Below are positions 49,084 to 58,900 of a stretch of 64,000 bases of DNA, piece after piece. Origin of the DNA: Syntrophomonas sp. UBA4922. Lineage in GTDB: Bacteria; Bacillota; Syntrophomonadia; Syntrophomonadales; Syntrophomonadaceae. Under the pieces are notes generated by a model. The model made no database searches. It had not been told where the DNA came from and worked only from the letters and a program-made list of their open reading frames with translations. The stretch spans positions 4,193 to 68,192 of the forward strand of contig DHBS01000007.1 of assembly GCA_002398825.1 (NCBI GenBank), in the 5' to 3' direction. The position numbers were made by a program, and so were the translations under genes. The number at the start of each line of letters is the position of its first letter. Position 1 is the first letter of the stretch.

Positions 49084-50439
49084 TTGTCAGATTTTGTACA
49101 GAAATTAGAGATGAAAAGGGCTGATTATCCGAAAAAGGTGCCAATTACCGGCTTTGGGGAAAGAAAACCAGACTTCTCTGGAATGGGACGCAAGCTGGAT
49201 AATCCATATGCCAAGCTGCGCGAGGTAGTGTGCGTGGCTGCGGCCCGTACTCCATACGGGGTATTTGGCGGCAAATTAAAAGAATATGATGCGCCGCAGT
49301 TAGGTGCATTGGCCATCAAAGAAGTCATGCGCCGCGTGGAAGGCAAGGTAAAAGGTGAAGACGTTGATTATGTCTACATGGGTGAGGTTGTTCCCGCCGG
49401 GGTGGGGCAGGTGCCCAGCCGTCAGGCTACTATACTGGCAGGGCTGCCGGAGTCAGTTCCTTCTATTACCATAAACAAGGTGTGTTCTTCCGGCATCAAA
49501 ACCATTGACCTGGGTGTGCAGTTCATTAAATTAGGCCGCGGAGATATTGTCATCGCCGGTGGTATGGAAAGCATGACCAACTGCCCCTATTCTCTCCCTG
49601 ATGAAAGATTTGGCGGCCGTATGGGGCTTCCCAATGGCAGGCTGGTAGACCTGATGGTGTATGACGGATTGTGGGATGCTTTCTACAACCGCCACATGGC
49701 TATTCATGGCTCAGAGGTATCCGATGAATTCGGTATTCCCAGAGAAGACATGGATTGGTGGGCATATCTGTCCCAGACCCGGGCTGTTGATGCTATGGAA
49801 GCTGGCCGCCTCGATGATGAGATCTTCCCGGTGGAAATCAAAAGAGGCAAAGAAGTCATGAGCAAAGACGAGGGACCTCGTCCTGGAACCACCATTGAGA
49901 ACCTGGCCAAGCTGCCTCCGGTGTTCAACCACAAGAGTACGGTTACCGGCGGCCCGGGGAGTGTCACCGCAGGCAATGCACCGGGTGTCAATGACGGCGG
50001 TTCGGCAGTGATGCTGATGAGCCGTGAAAAAGCTGACGAACTCGGCTTAAAGCCGTTATTTACCATAATCGACTATGCCGAGGTCTCGCAGTGGACCAAG
50101 GATATCGCCACTGTTCCCGGCCTATCCATCAAGAAGGTTCTGGAACAAAACGGCCTCACCCCTGATGATATTACCCTGGTTGAAGCCAATGAGGCTTTTG
50201 CCGCCGTGGTTCTGGTAAGCTGCATGGGAATCCTGGGGATGAGTAAGGAAGACATGGTGGCCAAGGTAAATGTCAACGGCTCCGCCATTGCTTACGGTCA
50301 TCCCATAGGCTCCAGCGGCGCCAGGATTCTTATGACTCTGGGATATGAATTAAAACGACGCGGCGGCGGCTACGGGGTGTGCGGCATTTGCTCCGGCCAC
50401 GCTCAAGGCGATGCCATGCTGATCAAGGTTGAACCATAA
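49084..50439 (+). CDS. Acetyl-CoA C-acetyltransferase (thiolase), N-terminally extended
   Basis: 451 residues, about 50 more than the thiolase of cluster A; the extra part is a hydrophilic N-terminus (KLEMKRADYPKKVPITGFGE). The thiolase core starts at VVCVAAARTPYGVFGGKLKE, with the acyl-accepting cysteine in INKVCSSGIKTIDLG, then [32 protein letters not shown] and the C-terminal CGICSGHAQGDAMLIKV region holding the second cysteine. It cleaves acetoacetyl-CoA. Start TTG 49084 behind AAAGGAGG. It is the first gene of cluster B, under the predicted sigma-54 promoter. Confidence 0.93.
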   Translation: MSDFVQKLEMKRADYPKKVPITGFGERKPDFSGMGRKLDNPYAKLREVVCVAAARTPYGVFGGKLKEYDAPQLGALAIKEVMRRVEGKVKGEDVDYVYMGEVVPAGVGQVPSRQATILAGLPESVPSITINKVCSSGIKTIDLGVQFIKLGRGDIVIAGGMESMTNCPYSLPDERFGGRMGLPNGRLVDLMVYDGLWDAFYNRHMAIHGSEVSDEFGIPREDMDWWAYLSQTRAVDAMEAGRLDDEIFPVEIKRGKEVMSKDEGPRPGTTIENLAKLPPVFNHKSTVTGGPGSVTAGNAPGVNDGGSAVMLMSREKADELGLKPLFTIIDYAEVSQWTKDIATVPGLSIKKVLEQNGLTPDDITLVEANEAFAAVVLVSCMGILGMSKEDMVAKVNVNGSAIAYGHPIGSSGARILMTLGYELKRRGGGYGVCGICSGHAQGDAMLIKVEP

Positions 50440-50488
50440 ATTTTAGTATCAGGCAATAAACATTGAAATATCAAGGGAGGCGAATTTT

Positions 50489-51343
50489 GTGGAGATTAAA
50501 AAGGTAATGGTTATAGGCGCTGGACAAATGGGCAACGGCATTGCCCAGGTATCAGCTCAGACCGGATGGGATACCGTCCTTTATGATATTAATATGGAAC
50601 TGGTAGACAAAGGCTTGGCCAACATCGCTAAAAACCTTCAACGCGATGTATCCAAAGGCAAAAGAACCGAGGAAGACATGGCTGCCATAATGGGCAGGCT
50701 GAAACCCTCCACCACTCTGGACGATGCGGCCGATGCCGACCTGATTATTGAAGCCATTGTTGAGAATTTTGACATTAAGAAAAAGGTTTTCGAACAGCTG
50801 GATGCCATTGCGCCGGCCCACGCTATTCTGGCCACCAATACTTCCTCGCTGCCCATCACCCAAATCGCTGCCACCACTAAGCGGCCCGCCCAGGTCATCG
50901 GCATGCACTTTATGAATCCGGTTCCGGTCATGAAGCTGGTTGAGATCATCAGAGGCCTGGCCACCAGTGACGAAGTGTATCAGATCATCGAGGAAGCCTC
51001 GATCAAGATGGGCAAAGTGCCGGTATGGTGCAAAGACGTGCCCGGATTCGTATCCAACCGCGTCTTGCAGGTGATGATCAATGAAGCCCTGTGGGAGCTT
51101 TATGAAGGTGTAGCCCCGGCTGAAAACATCGACAATATCATGAAGCTGGGCATGAACCATCCTATGGGACCGTGCGCCCTGGCTGACCTCATCGGCCTGG
51201 ATACCATCCTGTCAATTCTGAATGTAATGTACACCGGTTATGGTGATCCCAAATACCGGCCCTCCCCGCTGCTCAAGCAGTATGTTCAAGCTGGCTGGCT
51301 GGGTCGTAAAACCGGCAAAGGCATTTTCGATTACAGTAAATAG
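50489..51343 (+). CDS. hbd: 3-hydroxybutyryl-CoA dehydrogenase (cluster B)
   Basis: 284 residues. Rossmann motif VMVIGAGQMGNGIAQVSAQT, the ATNTSSLPITQIAATT loop, and GMHFMNPVPVMKLVEIIRG with the catalytic histidine. The C-terminal dimerisation domain includes NRVLQVMINEALWELYEGVA and GLDTILSILNVMYTGYGDPK. It oxidises (S)-3-hydroxybutyryl-CoA with NAD. Start GTG 50489 behind AGGGAGG. The closely similar gene at 62568 is about the same length. Cluster A lacks its own copy. Confidence 0.95.
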   Translation: MEIKKVMVIGAGQMGNGIAQVSAQTGWDTVLYDINMELVDKGLANIAKNLQRDVSKGKRTEEDMAAIMGRLKPSTTLDDAADADLIIEAIVENFDIKKKVFEQLDAIAPAHAILATNTSSLPITQIAATTKRPAQVIGMHFMNPVPVMKLVEIIRGLATSDEVYQIIEEASIKMGKVPVWCKDVPGFVSNRVLQVMINEALWELYEGVAPAENIDNIMKLGMNHPMGPCALADLIGLDTILSILNVMYTGYGDPKYRPSPLLKQYVQAGWLGRKTGKGIFDYSK

Positions 51344-51395
51344 TCTTAACCCGGTAAAGAACTGATTAAATCTATTAAGCGAGGGGGGTAAAACG

Positions 51396-52178
51396 ATGGA
51401 GTTTGCCAATGTGATACTTGAAAAACAAGATAAAATCGGAGTGCTCACCATCAATCGCCCCAAGGCCCTGAACGCCCTTAACAAGGATACCTTATTGGAT
51501 ATTAAGGCTGCAGTGGCATTGGTTCAGGAAGACCCTGAGATTGATGTCCTGGTCATTACCGGATCCGGCGATAAATCCTTTGTGGCCGGTGCGGATATCA
51601 CTTACATGCTGGAGATGACGGCACTGGAAGGCCGCGAGTTCGGTATCCTGGGCAGCAGCATTTTTCGGCAGATTGAGACCATGTCTAAACCGGTGATAGC
51701 GGCTATAAACGGATTCTGTCTGGGTGGAGGATGCGAACTGGCTATGTCCTGCGACTTCCGCATCAGCTCGGATAAAGGCAAGTTCGGGCAGCCGGAGGTG
51801 GGCCTGGGGGTTACCCCCGGGTTCGGAGGCACACAGCGCTTGCCGCGCATCGTAGGCACCGGTATGGCGGCGGAATTGCTGTATAGCGGTGATGTAATCG
51901 ATGCTGCCGAAGCCTTGCGCATCGGTCTGGTCAACCATGTGGTGCCTGCTGGTGAACTGATGGACTTTGTGATGGGTCTGGCCAAAAAGATCGCCAGCCG
52001 CGGACAGATCTCGGTGCGTTTGTGCAAAAAAGCTATGTATGAGGGCGTGCAGGTGGACATCGACCGCGGGCTTACCATTGAGGCTGATATCTTTGGCGTA
52101 TGCTTCGCCACCGAAGAACAAAAAGAAGGCATGAAGGCTTTCGTGGAAAAACGCAAAGCCGTCTTCACGGGGAAATAA
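51396..52178 (+). CDS. crt: Enoyl-CoA hydratase (crotonase), cluster B
   Basis: 260 residues, the same length as the cluster A crotonase and similar along its length. NVILEKQDKIGVLTINRPKA opens it; FVAGADITYMLEM and LGGGCELAMSCDFRISS form the oxyanion hole, and the catalytic glutamates lie in GGCELAMSCD and FGQPEVGLGVTPGFGGTQRL. It hydrates crotonyl-CoA. AGGGGGG precedes the ATG. Next gene: short-chain acyl-CoA dehydrogenase, 22 bases on. Confidence 0.95.
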   Translation: MEFANVILEKQDKIGVLTINRPKALNALNKDTLLDIKAAVALVQEDPEIDVLVITGSGDKSFVAGADITYMLEMTALEGREFGILGSSIFRQIETMSKPVIAAINGFCLGGGCELAMSCDFRISSDKGKFGQPEVGLGVTPGFGGTQRLPRIVGTGMAAELLYSGDVIDAAEALRIGLVNHVVPAGELMDFVMGLAKKIASRGQISVRLCKKAMYEGVQVDIDRGLTIEADIFGVCFATEEQKEGMKAFVEKRKAVFTGK

Positions 52179-52200
52179 ATGAGGAGGAGATGAACAATAC

Positions 52201-53349
52201 ATGGAGTTTTCACTGAGTGATGAATCATTAATGATGCGAGATATGTTTCGCAAATTCGCCAAAAATGAAGTTGAACCCTTGGCGGCGGAAATAGATAGGA
52301 CTCATGAATTCCCGATGGTGACTTTCAAAAAAATGGCCGATCTGGGTCTGTGCGGTCTGCCTATTCCTGAAGAATGGGGCGGCGCCGGTGCAACCTATCT
52401 GGATTACGCTATTTTTGTAGAGGAATTGGCTAAAGTTTGCGCCTCCACTGCGGTCATCATGAGTGTGCATACCGGATTGGGATGTATGAGCACCTGGTTA
52501 TATGGCACCGAAAGACTTAAGCAGAAATACCTGCGGGCTCTGGCTACTGGCGAAATCGTAGGGGCTTATGCCCTGACCGAACCCAATGCCGGGTCCGACG
52601 CGGCTTCCATCCGCTGCAAAGCCGAAGACAAAGGAGATCATTTTCTGGTCAACGGCAGCAAGATATTCATCACCAACGGCGGAGTGGCCACCACTTATTG
52701 CACTTTCGTAAAAACCGATCCCACTCAGGGACCGGGCCGAGGCATAACCTGTCTGGCTATTGAGAAAGACACTCCGGGTTTCACTATGAGCAAACCGGTA
52801 GCCAAGATGGGCATGAACGGTTCACCGACGGTGGAACTGTATTTCGAAGATGTTAAAGTTCCGAAAGAAAATATGCTGGGTGAGCAGAACAACGGGTTCC
52901 AGGTAGCCATGGGACTTCTGAACGGGGGACGCGTTACCATAGCGGCCCAGGGACTTGGCATAGGCGAGGGCGCTCTGGAATATACCGTTAACTATATCAA
53001 GGAGAGACAGCAGTTCGGCAAACCGCTGGCCGCCAATCAGGGCGTGCAGTTCATGGTAGCCGATATGGCCACGGCTCTGGATGCAGCTCAGCTTCTTGTC
53101 TATAGGGCCGCCTGGCTGAAAGACAACGGCCTCCCCCATGGAACAGAAGCCTCCATGGCCAAAAAATTCGCCACCGACACCAGCATGGAGGTCTGCACCA
53201 ACTGTGTACAGCTGATGGGCGGATATGGTTACTGCAGCGAATTCCCCATCGAACGTATGATGAGAGACGTCAAGATCACCCAGATCTATGAAGGCTCCAA
53301 CCAGATCCAGCGCATGATCATTGGCCGTGGAGTGATTGGAAAGTGGTAG
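52201..53349 (+). CDS. Short-chain (butyryl-type) acyl-CoA dehydrogenase
   Basis: 382 residues, the standard length for butyryl-CoA dehydrogenases. The family motifs are GAYALTEPNAGSDAASIRCK and FITNGGVATTYCTFVKTDPT in the middle domain, LGIGEGALEYTVNYIKERQQ, and ITQIYEGSNQIQRMIIGRGV with the glutamate that abstracts the alpha proton. It converts butyryl-CoA to crotonyl-CoA and hands electrons to ETF; for a syntroph this is the energetically hardest step. No etfAB lies in the window. It is the fourth gene of cluster B. Confidence 0.93.
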   Translation: MEFSLSDESLMMRDMFRKFAKNEVEPLAAEIDRTHEFPMVTFKKMADLGLCGLPIPEEWGGAGATYLDYAIFVEELAKVCASTAVIMSVHTGLGCMSTWLYGTERLKQKYLRALATGEIVGAYALTEPNAGSDAASIRCKAEDKGDHFLVNGSKIFITNGGVATTYCTFVKTDPTQGPGRGITCLAIEKDTPGFTMSKPVAKMGMNGSPTVELYFEDVKVPKENMLGEQNNGFQVAMGLLNGGRVTIAAQGLGIGEGALEYTVNYIKERQQFGKPLAANQGVQFMVADMATALDAAQLLVYRAAWLKDNGLPHGTEASMAKKFATDTSMEVCTNCVQLMGGYGYCSEFPIERMMRDVKITQIYEGSNQIQRMIIGRGVIGKW

Positions 53350-53360
53350 GATACAGATTT

Positions 53361-53384
53361 CCCGCCCCGCGCTTGCGGGGCGGG
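53361..53384 (+). repeat. Intercistronic hairpin in cluster B
   Basis: A 10-bp perfect GC-only stem (CCCGCCCCGC with GCGGGGCGGG) and GCTT loop between the acyl-CoA dehydrogenase and CoA-transferase genes. No T-tract follows in the forward direction. An RNA-stabilising or processing role is more likely than full termination. Confidence 0.65.
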
Positions 53385-53474
53385 AAAACCCCATAAGGCT
53401 GCCAACGGCGTGTTGATACTTAGAGATTTACGACCAGTAGAGGAGAGATTTGACGACAAGGAGGAGGTACTTTA

Positions 53475-54452
53475 ATGGGTAAACCACAAAAAGTCACATT
53501 GAAAGAAGCGGTTGCTTTAATCAACGACGGGGATTTCCTAACCTTCAGTGGTTTCACCATCTGGCGGCGGCCAATGGCCTTCGTCTATGAGATGGTTCGC
53601 CAGGGTAAGAAAGACCTGCATTTGTTTGAAGTAAACGGCGGCACTCACACCGAGGTTCTGGCCGGCGCCGGGTGTATTAAGATGTGGGAATCTTGCTGGG
53701 TTGGTCATGAGCTGTATGGGAAATTGGGTGAAGCGGTTGCCCGGGGCCAGATTGAAGGATCAATTATAGTGGAGGATTACAGCCATGCCCAGTGCGTGGC
53801 ACGTTTGCTGGCCGGCGCCTATGGCCTGCCCTTTTTCCCCACTGCCCTTTCCATGGGCACGGACATCTTGAATCCCAAGTTTGATAATTTGAAGAAAGCC
53901 GGGCTGCGTGACGGGTCTAATCCCAAGATTCCAATGATAAAATACGACATCATTCAAGACAAAATGTACAATAAGGGTGACATCTTGTTGATGCCTGCGG
54001 CCAATCCCGATTGGGCCATAATATATGCCTCTCAAGTCGGCGATGAAGGTACAGTGCGGATGTTTGCCCAGCGCTATGTTGACATGGAAGCCATTAAAGC
54101 AGCTGACAAGGTTATTGTCATCGCTGAGGAAATCGTTCCGGACTCCTATCTCCGCCAGGAACCGGAAAAGAATATGGCCACGGGATACGCGATTGATTAT
54201 GTGGTTGAACTGCCTTGGTCGGCCCACCCCACTGGATCACAGTTCTACTACGATGTAGACGCTGATTTCATCAAGGCCTTTTACACTGCCTCCAAGAGCA
54301 AGGAGACCTTTGACCAATGGGCTGCGGAATGGATATTTGGAGTCGCTTCTCATGAGGAATACATTGAGAAATTGGGCGTTAACCGCTTGACGAAGCTGAA
54401 AGCCAACTCAGTCTTAGGTTACTCAACAGCGGTGAAAAGGGGGACGAGATAA
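53475..54452 (+). CDS. CoA-transferase subunit A (glutaconate CoA-transferase-like)
   Basis: 325 residues. The family I CoA-transferase alpha pattern is seen in KVTLKEAVALINDGDFLTFS, DLHLFEVNGGTHTEVLAGAG and HAQCVARLLAGAYGLPFFPT, with a C-terminal region rich in aromatic residues. It resembles the GctA/glutaconate type more than the shorter acetoacetate type. With the B subunit it moves CoA between carboxylic acids, for example from acetyl-CoA to butyrate, so that butyrate is activated without ATP; that substrate pair is inferred from the setting. AAGGAGG precedes the ATG, and subunit B starts at the base after its stop. Confidence 0.87.
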   Translation: MGKPQKVTLKEAVALINDGDFLTFSGFTIWRRPMAFVYEMVRQGKKDLHLFEVNGGTHTEVLAGAGCIKMWESCWVGHELYGKLGEAVARGQIEGSIIVEDYSHAQCVARLLAGAYGLPFFPTALSMGTDILNPKFDNLKKAGLRDGSNPKIPMIKYDIIQDKMYNKGDILLMPAANPDWAIIYASQVGDEGTVRMFAQRYVDMEAIKAADKVIVIAEEIVPDSYLRQEPEKNMATGYAIDYVVELPWSAHPTGSQFYYDVDADFIKAFYTASKSKETFDQWAAEWIFGVASHEEYIEKLGVNRLTKLKANSVLGYSTAVKRGTR

Positions 54453-55253
54453 ATGGCGAAAAACTATGCTACCAATTACAAACCGGTTGATCTATTAGCA
54501 GTTGCGGCTGCCAGAGAGGTAAATGATGGCGACGTAGTTTTCGCCGGCACCGGCCTGCCCATGCTGGCTATCCTGCTTGCTCAGGTGACTGATAAACCCA
54601 ACGCGGTATGTATTTATGAAGCAGGCAGCGTAGATGGCAGGGCTTTGGATTTACCCGCTTCTGTGGGTGACTCCCGCTGCGCCTGGCAGGCATCCATTGC
54701 AGCCGGCTTGACTGAAGCTTTTTATGGCCAGCTTCATTGCGGTTATGTGGATCTTGGCTTCTTAGGCGGGGCTGAAATCGACCAGTATGGCAATGTCAAC
54801 ACTACCGTGGTGGGTGATTATTCGGCTCCTTCGAAGCGTTTCACTGGCAGCGGCGGCAACCCCGATATTAATTCCTTTGCCAAGAGAACCGTATTCATCA
54901 TGGTTCAGGAAAAACGCAGGTTTAAAGAACACGTTGATTACATCACTTCGCCGGGTTGGCGGCTCCCTAAGTGGCCTTCTGGAGAATTCGTACACCGCAG
55001 AGAAGTGTTCGGCAAATTTGCCGAAGGCGGCCCCACTGCTGTCATAACCAACATGGGCGTGTTCCGCTTCGATGAGAACGGAGTTATTTACCTGGATACG
55101 GTTCATCCTGGATTTACCGCCGAGCAAGTCAAAGACAACTGCAGTTTTGACCTCAATATTTCGAGATGCAAAGGTGAAACTGAAAAACCGACCGAGGAAG
55201 AAATTTATCTGCTCTACAACAGGGTGGACCCAGAGGGTATCTTCCTTCCCTAA
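54453..55253 (+). CDS. CoA-transferase subunit B (glutaconate CoA-transferase-like)
   Basis: 266 residues. GDVVFAGTGLPMLAILLAQV and VCIYEAGSVDGRALDLPASV open it; the glutamate of YEAG is in the place of the catalytic Glu that forms the gamma-glutamyl-CoA thioester. GYVDLGFLGGAEIDQYGNVN is typical of the beta subunit. It completes the two-subunit transferase and closes cluster B. A hairpin that could act as terminator lies 20 bases after the stop. Confidence 0.87.
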   Translation: MAKNYATNYKPVDLLAVAAAREVNDGDVVFAGTGLPMLAILLAQVTDKPNAVCIYEAGSVDGRALDLPASVGDSRCAWQASIAAGLTEAFYGQLHCGYVDLGFLGGAEIDQYGNVNTTVVGDYSAPSKRFTGSGGNPDINSFAKRTVFIMVQEKRRFKEHVDYITSPGWRLPKWPSGEFVHRREVFGKFAEGGPTAVITNMGVFRFDENGVIYLDTVHPGFTAEQVKDNCSFDLNISRCKGETEKPTEEEIYLLYNRVDPEGIFLP

Positions 55254-55275
55254 CCCTTCAAAATAATTATTGCGC

Positions 55276-55303
55276 AGGGGCTATTTCGAGAGGAATAGCC
55301 CCT
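55276..55303 (+). terminator. Terminator of cluster B
   Basis: A 10-bp perfect stem (AGGGGCTATT with AATAGCCCCT) and eight-base loop, followed by TTGCCTG. It is the natural end of the cluster B operon. Confidence 0.75.
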
Positions 55304-55316
55304 TTGCCTGTTGAGC

Positions 55317-55353
55317 CGGGGGACAAAAGGGGGCGTTCCTTTTTTGTCCCCCG
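55317..55353. repeat. Small palindromic repeat, copy 2
   Basis: A 12-bp perfect stem (CGGGGGACAAAA with TTTTGTCCCCCG) around 13 bases. On the minus strand the core GACAAAAAAGGAACGCCCCC matches that of the repeat at 19633-19677. It lies 13 bases behind the cluster B terminator, again in an intergenic position. Confidence 0.65.
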
Positions 55354-55444
55354 ACACGTAAACCCCATGGTTACCCTACATGTAGAATCAACCTTGGGTT
55401 ATAATGAAAAAGGTTTAAGTCGATTAAAGGAGTTAAAATTAACC

Positions 55445-55915
55445 ATGTCTGCTATCGAAAAAGTCAAAGAATATCTCTACAGCAAAGATCCATCAATAAA
55501 GGTGATTGAGTTTGATCAGGATACCAGCACTTCTTTTCTGGCAGCCCAGGCTCTTGGAACCGAAGTGGCGCAGATCGCCAAATCCATTCTGCTTAAAGAT
55601 AAGAAAGGCGAGTACCTGCTGGTGGTCTCCACCGGCGATGCCCGGATCGACAACAAAAAAGTGAAGCAGATAAGCTCCTCACGGCTGCGAATGGCAGCCC
55701 CTGATGAGGTTCTGGAGGTCACTGGTTTTCCAGTCGGAGGAGTGTGCCCTTTTGCTATGAAATCTGATTTGCCTATCTATTTGGATGACAGTCTGAAGCG
55801 TTTCCCGGTAGTCTACGCTGCGGCCGGTACGCCCAATACCGCAGTGCCGGTGAGCTGTGAGCAATTGACCGCCATCACCGGGGGAACCTGGTGTGACGTT
55901 ACCATGGTGCTATAA
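55445..55915 (+). CDS. YbaK/EbsC-family aminoacyl-tRNA deacylase-like protein
   Basis: 156 residues from ATG 55445 behind AAAGGAG (12 bases, somewhat distant); the longer open frame upstream runs through a repeat and the terminator and is not protein-like. KVIEFDQDTSTSFLAAQALG, then IAKSILLKDKKGEYLLVVST, GDARIDNKKV and GFPVGGVCPFAMKSDLPIYL are the YbaK/ProX pattern, with the lysine of AKSI conserved. Such proteins hydrolyse mischarged aminoacyl-tRNAs such as Cys-tRNA(Pro). dnaE begins just after it. Confidence 0.88.
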   Translation: MSAIEKVKEYLYSKDPSIKVIEFDQDTSTSFLAAQALGTEVAQIAKSILLKDKKGEYLLVVSTGDARIDNKKVKQISSSRLRMAAPDEVLEVTGFPVGGVCPFAMKSDLPIYLDDSLKRFPVVYAAAGTPNTAVPVSCEQLTAITGGTWCDVTMVL

Positions 55916-55935
55916 GCATGACGGAGAAAGTTGCA

Positions 55936-58900
55936 ATGCCTAATTTTGTCCACTTGCATAATCATACCGAATACAGCCTGTTAGATGGAGCTTGCCGCAT
56001 TAAAGACCTGGTGGCCCAGGCCAAAGAATTGGATATGCCGGCACTGGCCATCACCGATCACGGAGTGTTGTACGGGGCGGTGGATTTCTATCGTGAGGCT
56101 AAAAAACAAGGAATTAAACCGATTATCGGCTGCGAGGTTTATGTGGCTCCCCGCAGCCGGCTTGACAGAGAGGCCCGCCTGGACGCCAATCAATACCATT
56201 TGGTTTTATTGTGCCGGGATGAAACTGGTTACCGCAACCTGGTGCAGATGGTCACCAGGGCCTATCTGGAAGGCTTTTATTATAAGCCGCGGGTTGACCA
56301 TGAACTATTACAGCAATACAGTGAAGGCTTAATAGCCTTATCGGCCTGTGTGGGCGGGGAGATTCCCCAGCTAATTCTGGCGGGAAGGCATACTGAGGCT
56401 GCAGAGCTGGCTTTAAAATATCAGTCCTGGTTTGGCAGGAACTGCTTTTACCTGGAGATTCAAAACCATGGCATGCCTGAGGAACAAATAGTCAATAAAA
56501 CCCTGGCAGATATCAGCCGGCAGACCGGAATCCCGCTGGTAGCCACCAATGATGTGCATTATATCAGGAAGAAAGATGCCCGGGTACATGATGTCTTATT
56601 ATGTATACAAACAGGAACGGCAGTGACCAATGAACAGCGCCTGCGTTTCCCGGGAAGTGAGTTTTATCTTAAATCCGGGCAGGAAATGACGGAATTATTT
56701 GCAGCCCAGCCAGATGCCATCGCCAATACCATGGCCATCGCCGACTGCTGCAATTTCGACTTTCAATTCGGGACCTTTCATCTACCTTATTATAATATTC
56801 CAGATGGATCGACCCCGGAGGATTACCTGGCGGCATTAAGCCGGGAGCGCTTTCAGCAAAAGTATCCTTCGCCAGCTCCGGAGACTGTGGAGCGTTTGGA
56901 ATATGAGATCCGGGTTATCAATGAAATGGGTTTTGCCGCCTATTTTTTAATCGTGCAGGATCTGGTCAATTGGGCTAAAAACAATGGGGTGCCTGTAGGA
57001 CCGGGCCGCGGTTCCGCAGCAGGCAGCCTGGTGTCCTATGTTCTGGGAATCACCACCGTCGATCCGCTGGCCTATGGCCTCTTGTTCGAACGTTTTCTTA
57101 ATCCGGAGAGGGTGAGCATGCCCGATATAGATATTGACTTCTGTTTCGAGAAACGGGATCGGGTGATTGGCTATATTGTAGAAAAATACGGCGCCGACAA
57201 GGTGGCGCAGATCATCACTTTCGGCACTATGGCCGCGCGCGCGGCTATCCGTGACGTAGGGCGGGCGCTAGATATCCCTTATGGGGAAGTGGATCGGATC
57301 GCCAAAATGATCCCTGCCGAACTGGGAGTCACCATCGATAAAGCCCTGCAGGTGTCGGCAGATCTGGTCAAGGCTTTTCAAAGTGATTACAATACCCAGC
57401 AGATCATAGACACAGCCAGAGCCCTGGAAGGAATGCCCCGGCATGCTTCCATACATGCCGCCGGGGTGGTTATCGGCAAGGAAAGCTTAAGCGCCCTCCT
57501 GCCTCTGCAAAAGACCCCGGAAGGTCATACCGTGACTCAATTTACCAAGGAAACAGTAGAAGATATCGGGCTCTTAAAAATGGACATTTTGGGACTGCGC
57601 ACCTTGACGGTAATTGACCGTGCGGTGGAGATCATCAAGCATACCAAAAAGGTCGAACTGGATATGGACCGACTGCCTTTGGATGATCCCCAGGTATATA
57701 GGCTATTATCCAGGGGGGACACCATAGGGGTGTTCCAGCTTGAAAGCGATGGCCTCAGGCGCATTCTGAAAGATTTAGCCCCCAGCCGTTTCCAGGATTT
57801 AATCGCCGTTATCGCCTTGTACCGGCCGGGTCCCTTAGGGAGCGGAATGGTCGAGGACTTTATAAATTGTAAGCATCGCCGTCAGGAGATCCAATATTTA
57901 GACCCGCGTTTGGAGGATATCCTGAAAGAAACCTATGGGGTGATACTTTATCAGGAACAGGTGATGCAGATCGCCAGTGTCCTGGCCAATTTCTCCATGG
58001 GGGAAGCCGACGTATTACGCCGGGCTATGGGCAAGAAGAAGCCCGAGGAGCTGAAAGCCCAGCGGGACAAATTCGTCTGTGGCGCGCGAATCAATGAAAT
58101 CGAACCGCAGGTGGCCCAACACCTGTTCGATCTTATGGAAAGCTTTGCCGGCTACGGTTTCAATAAAAGCCATTCTGCGGCTTATGCCATGATTTCATAC
58201 CAGACCGCCTATTTAAAAACTCATTTCCCCATAGAGTATATGTGTGCTTTTTTAACCAGCATAATCGACAGCCAGGATAAAGTGGTTTACTATTTGCGCG
58301 AATGCCAGCGAATGGGAATAAAGATCCTGCCTCCGGACATCAACCAGAGCTTTGAAAACTTCACCGTGACTGCGGGAGGTATTCGCTTCGGATTGGGAGC
58401 CATCAAAAACGTAGGTATTAACGCGGTCAAAAATGTGGTCAGGGTTCGCAAGCAGCAGCCTTTTTCATCGCTGTTTGACTTCTGCAAGCGTATCGACCTG
58501 ACTCAGATCAATAAGCGCATGCTGGAGAACCTCATTGTTGCGGGATGCTTTGACAGCGTTGGGATTAGCCGCAAAGAGGCCCTGTCAATTATGGATGAGT
58601 GCATGGAAATAGCGGCTCAGCTCAAACTGGATCATGCCAGCCGGCAGATGTCTTTGTTCGCGCCCAGTGAGACCATGGTCGATGAACCATCTCCGGTCGT
58701 AAAAGGCGAGATGTCGGTTAAAGAACGCCTGACCCGGGAAAAAGAGGTCTTGGGTTTCTACGTCTCAGCTAATCCCCTGGATGAGTACAGCGAACTATTG
58801 CCTTTGCTGATAAGTCATCAGGTCGCTGACCTGCCCGGCCTGAAAGATGATTCCTATGTGCGTTTGGCCGGCATGGTCTTGCATCTTGCCCGCCGCACCA

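Noticed and set aside
51492..52262. 256-codon frame opposite the cluster B crotonase
   Set aside because: Antisense shadow of a conserved gene; His/Gln/Ser-rich content typical of reverse reading.
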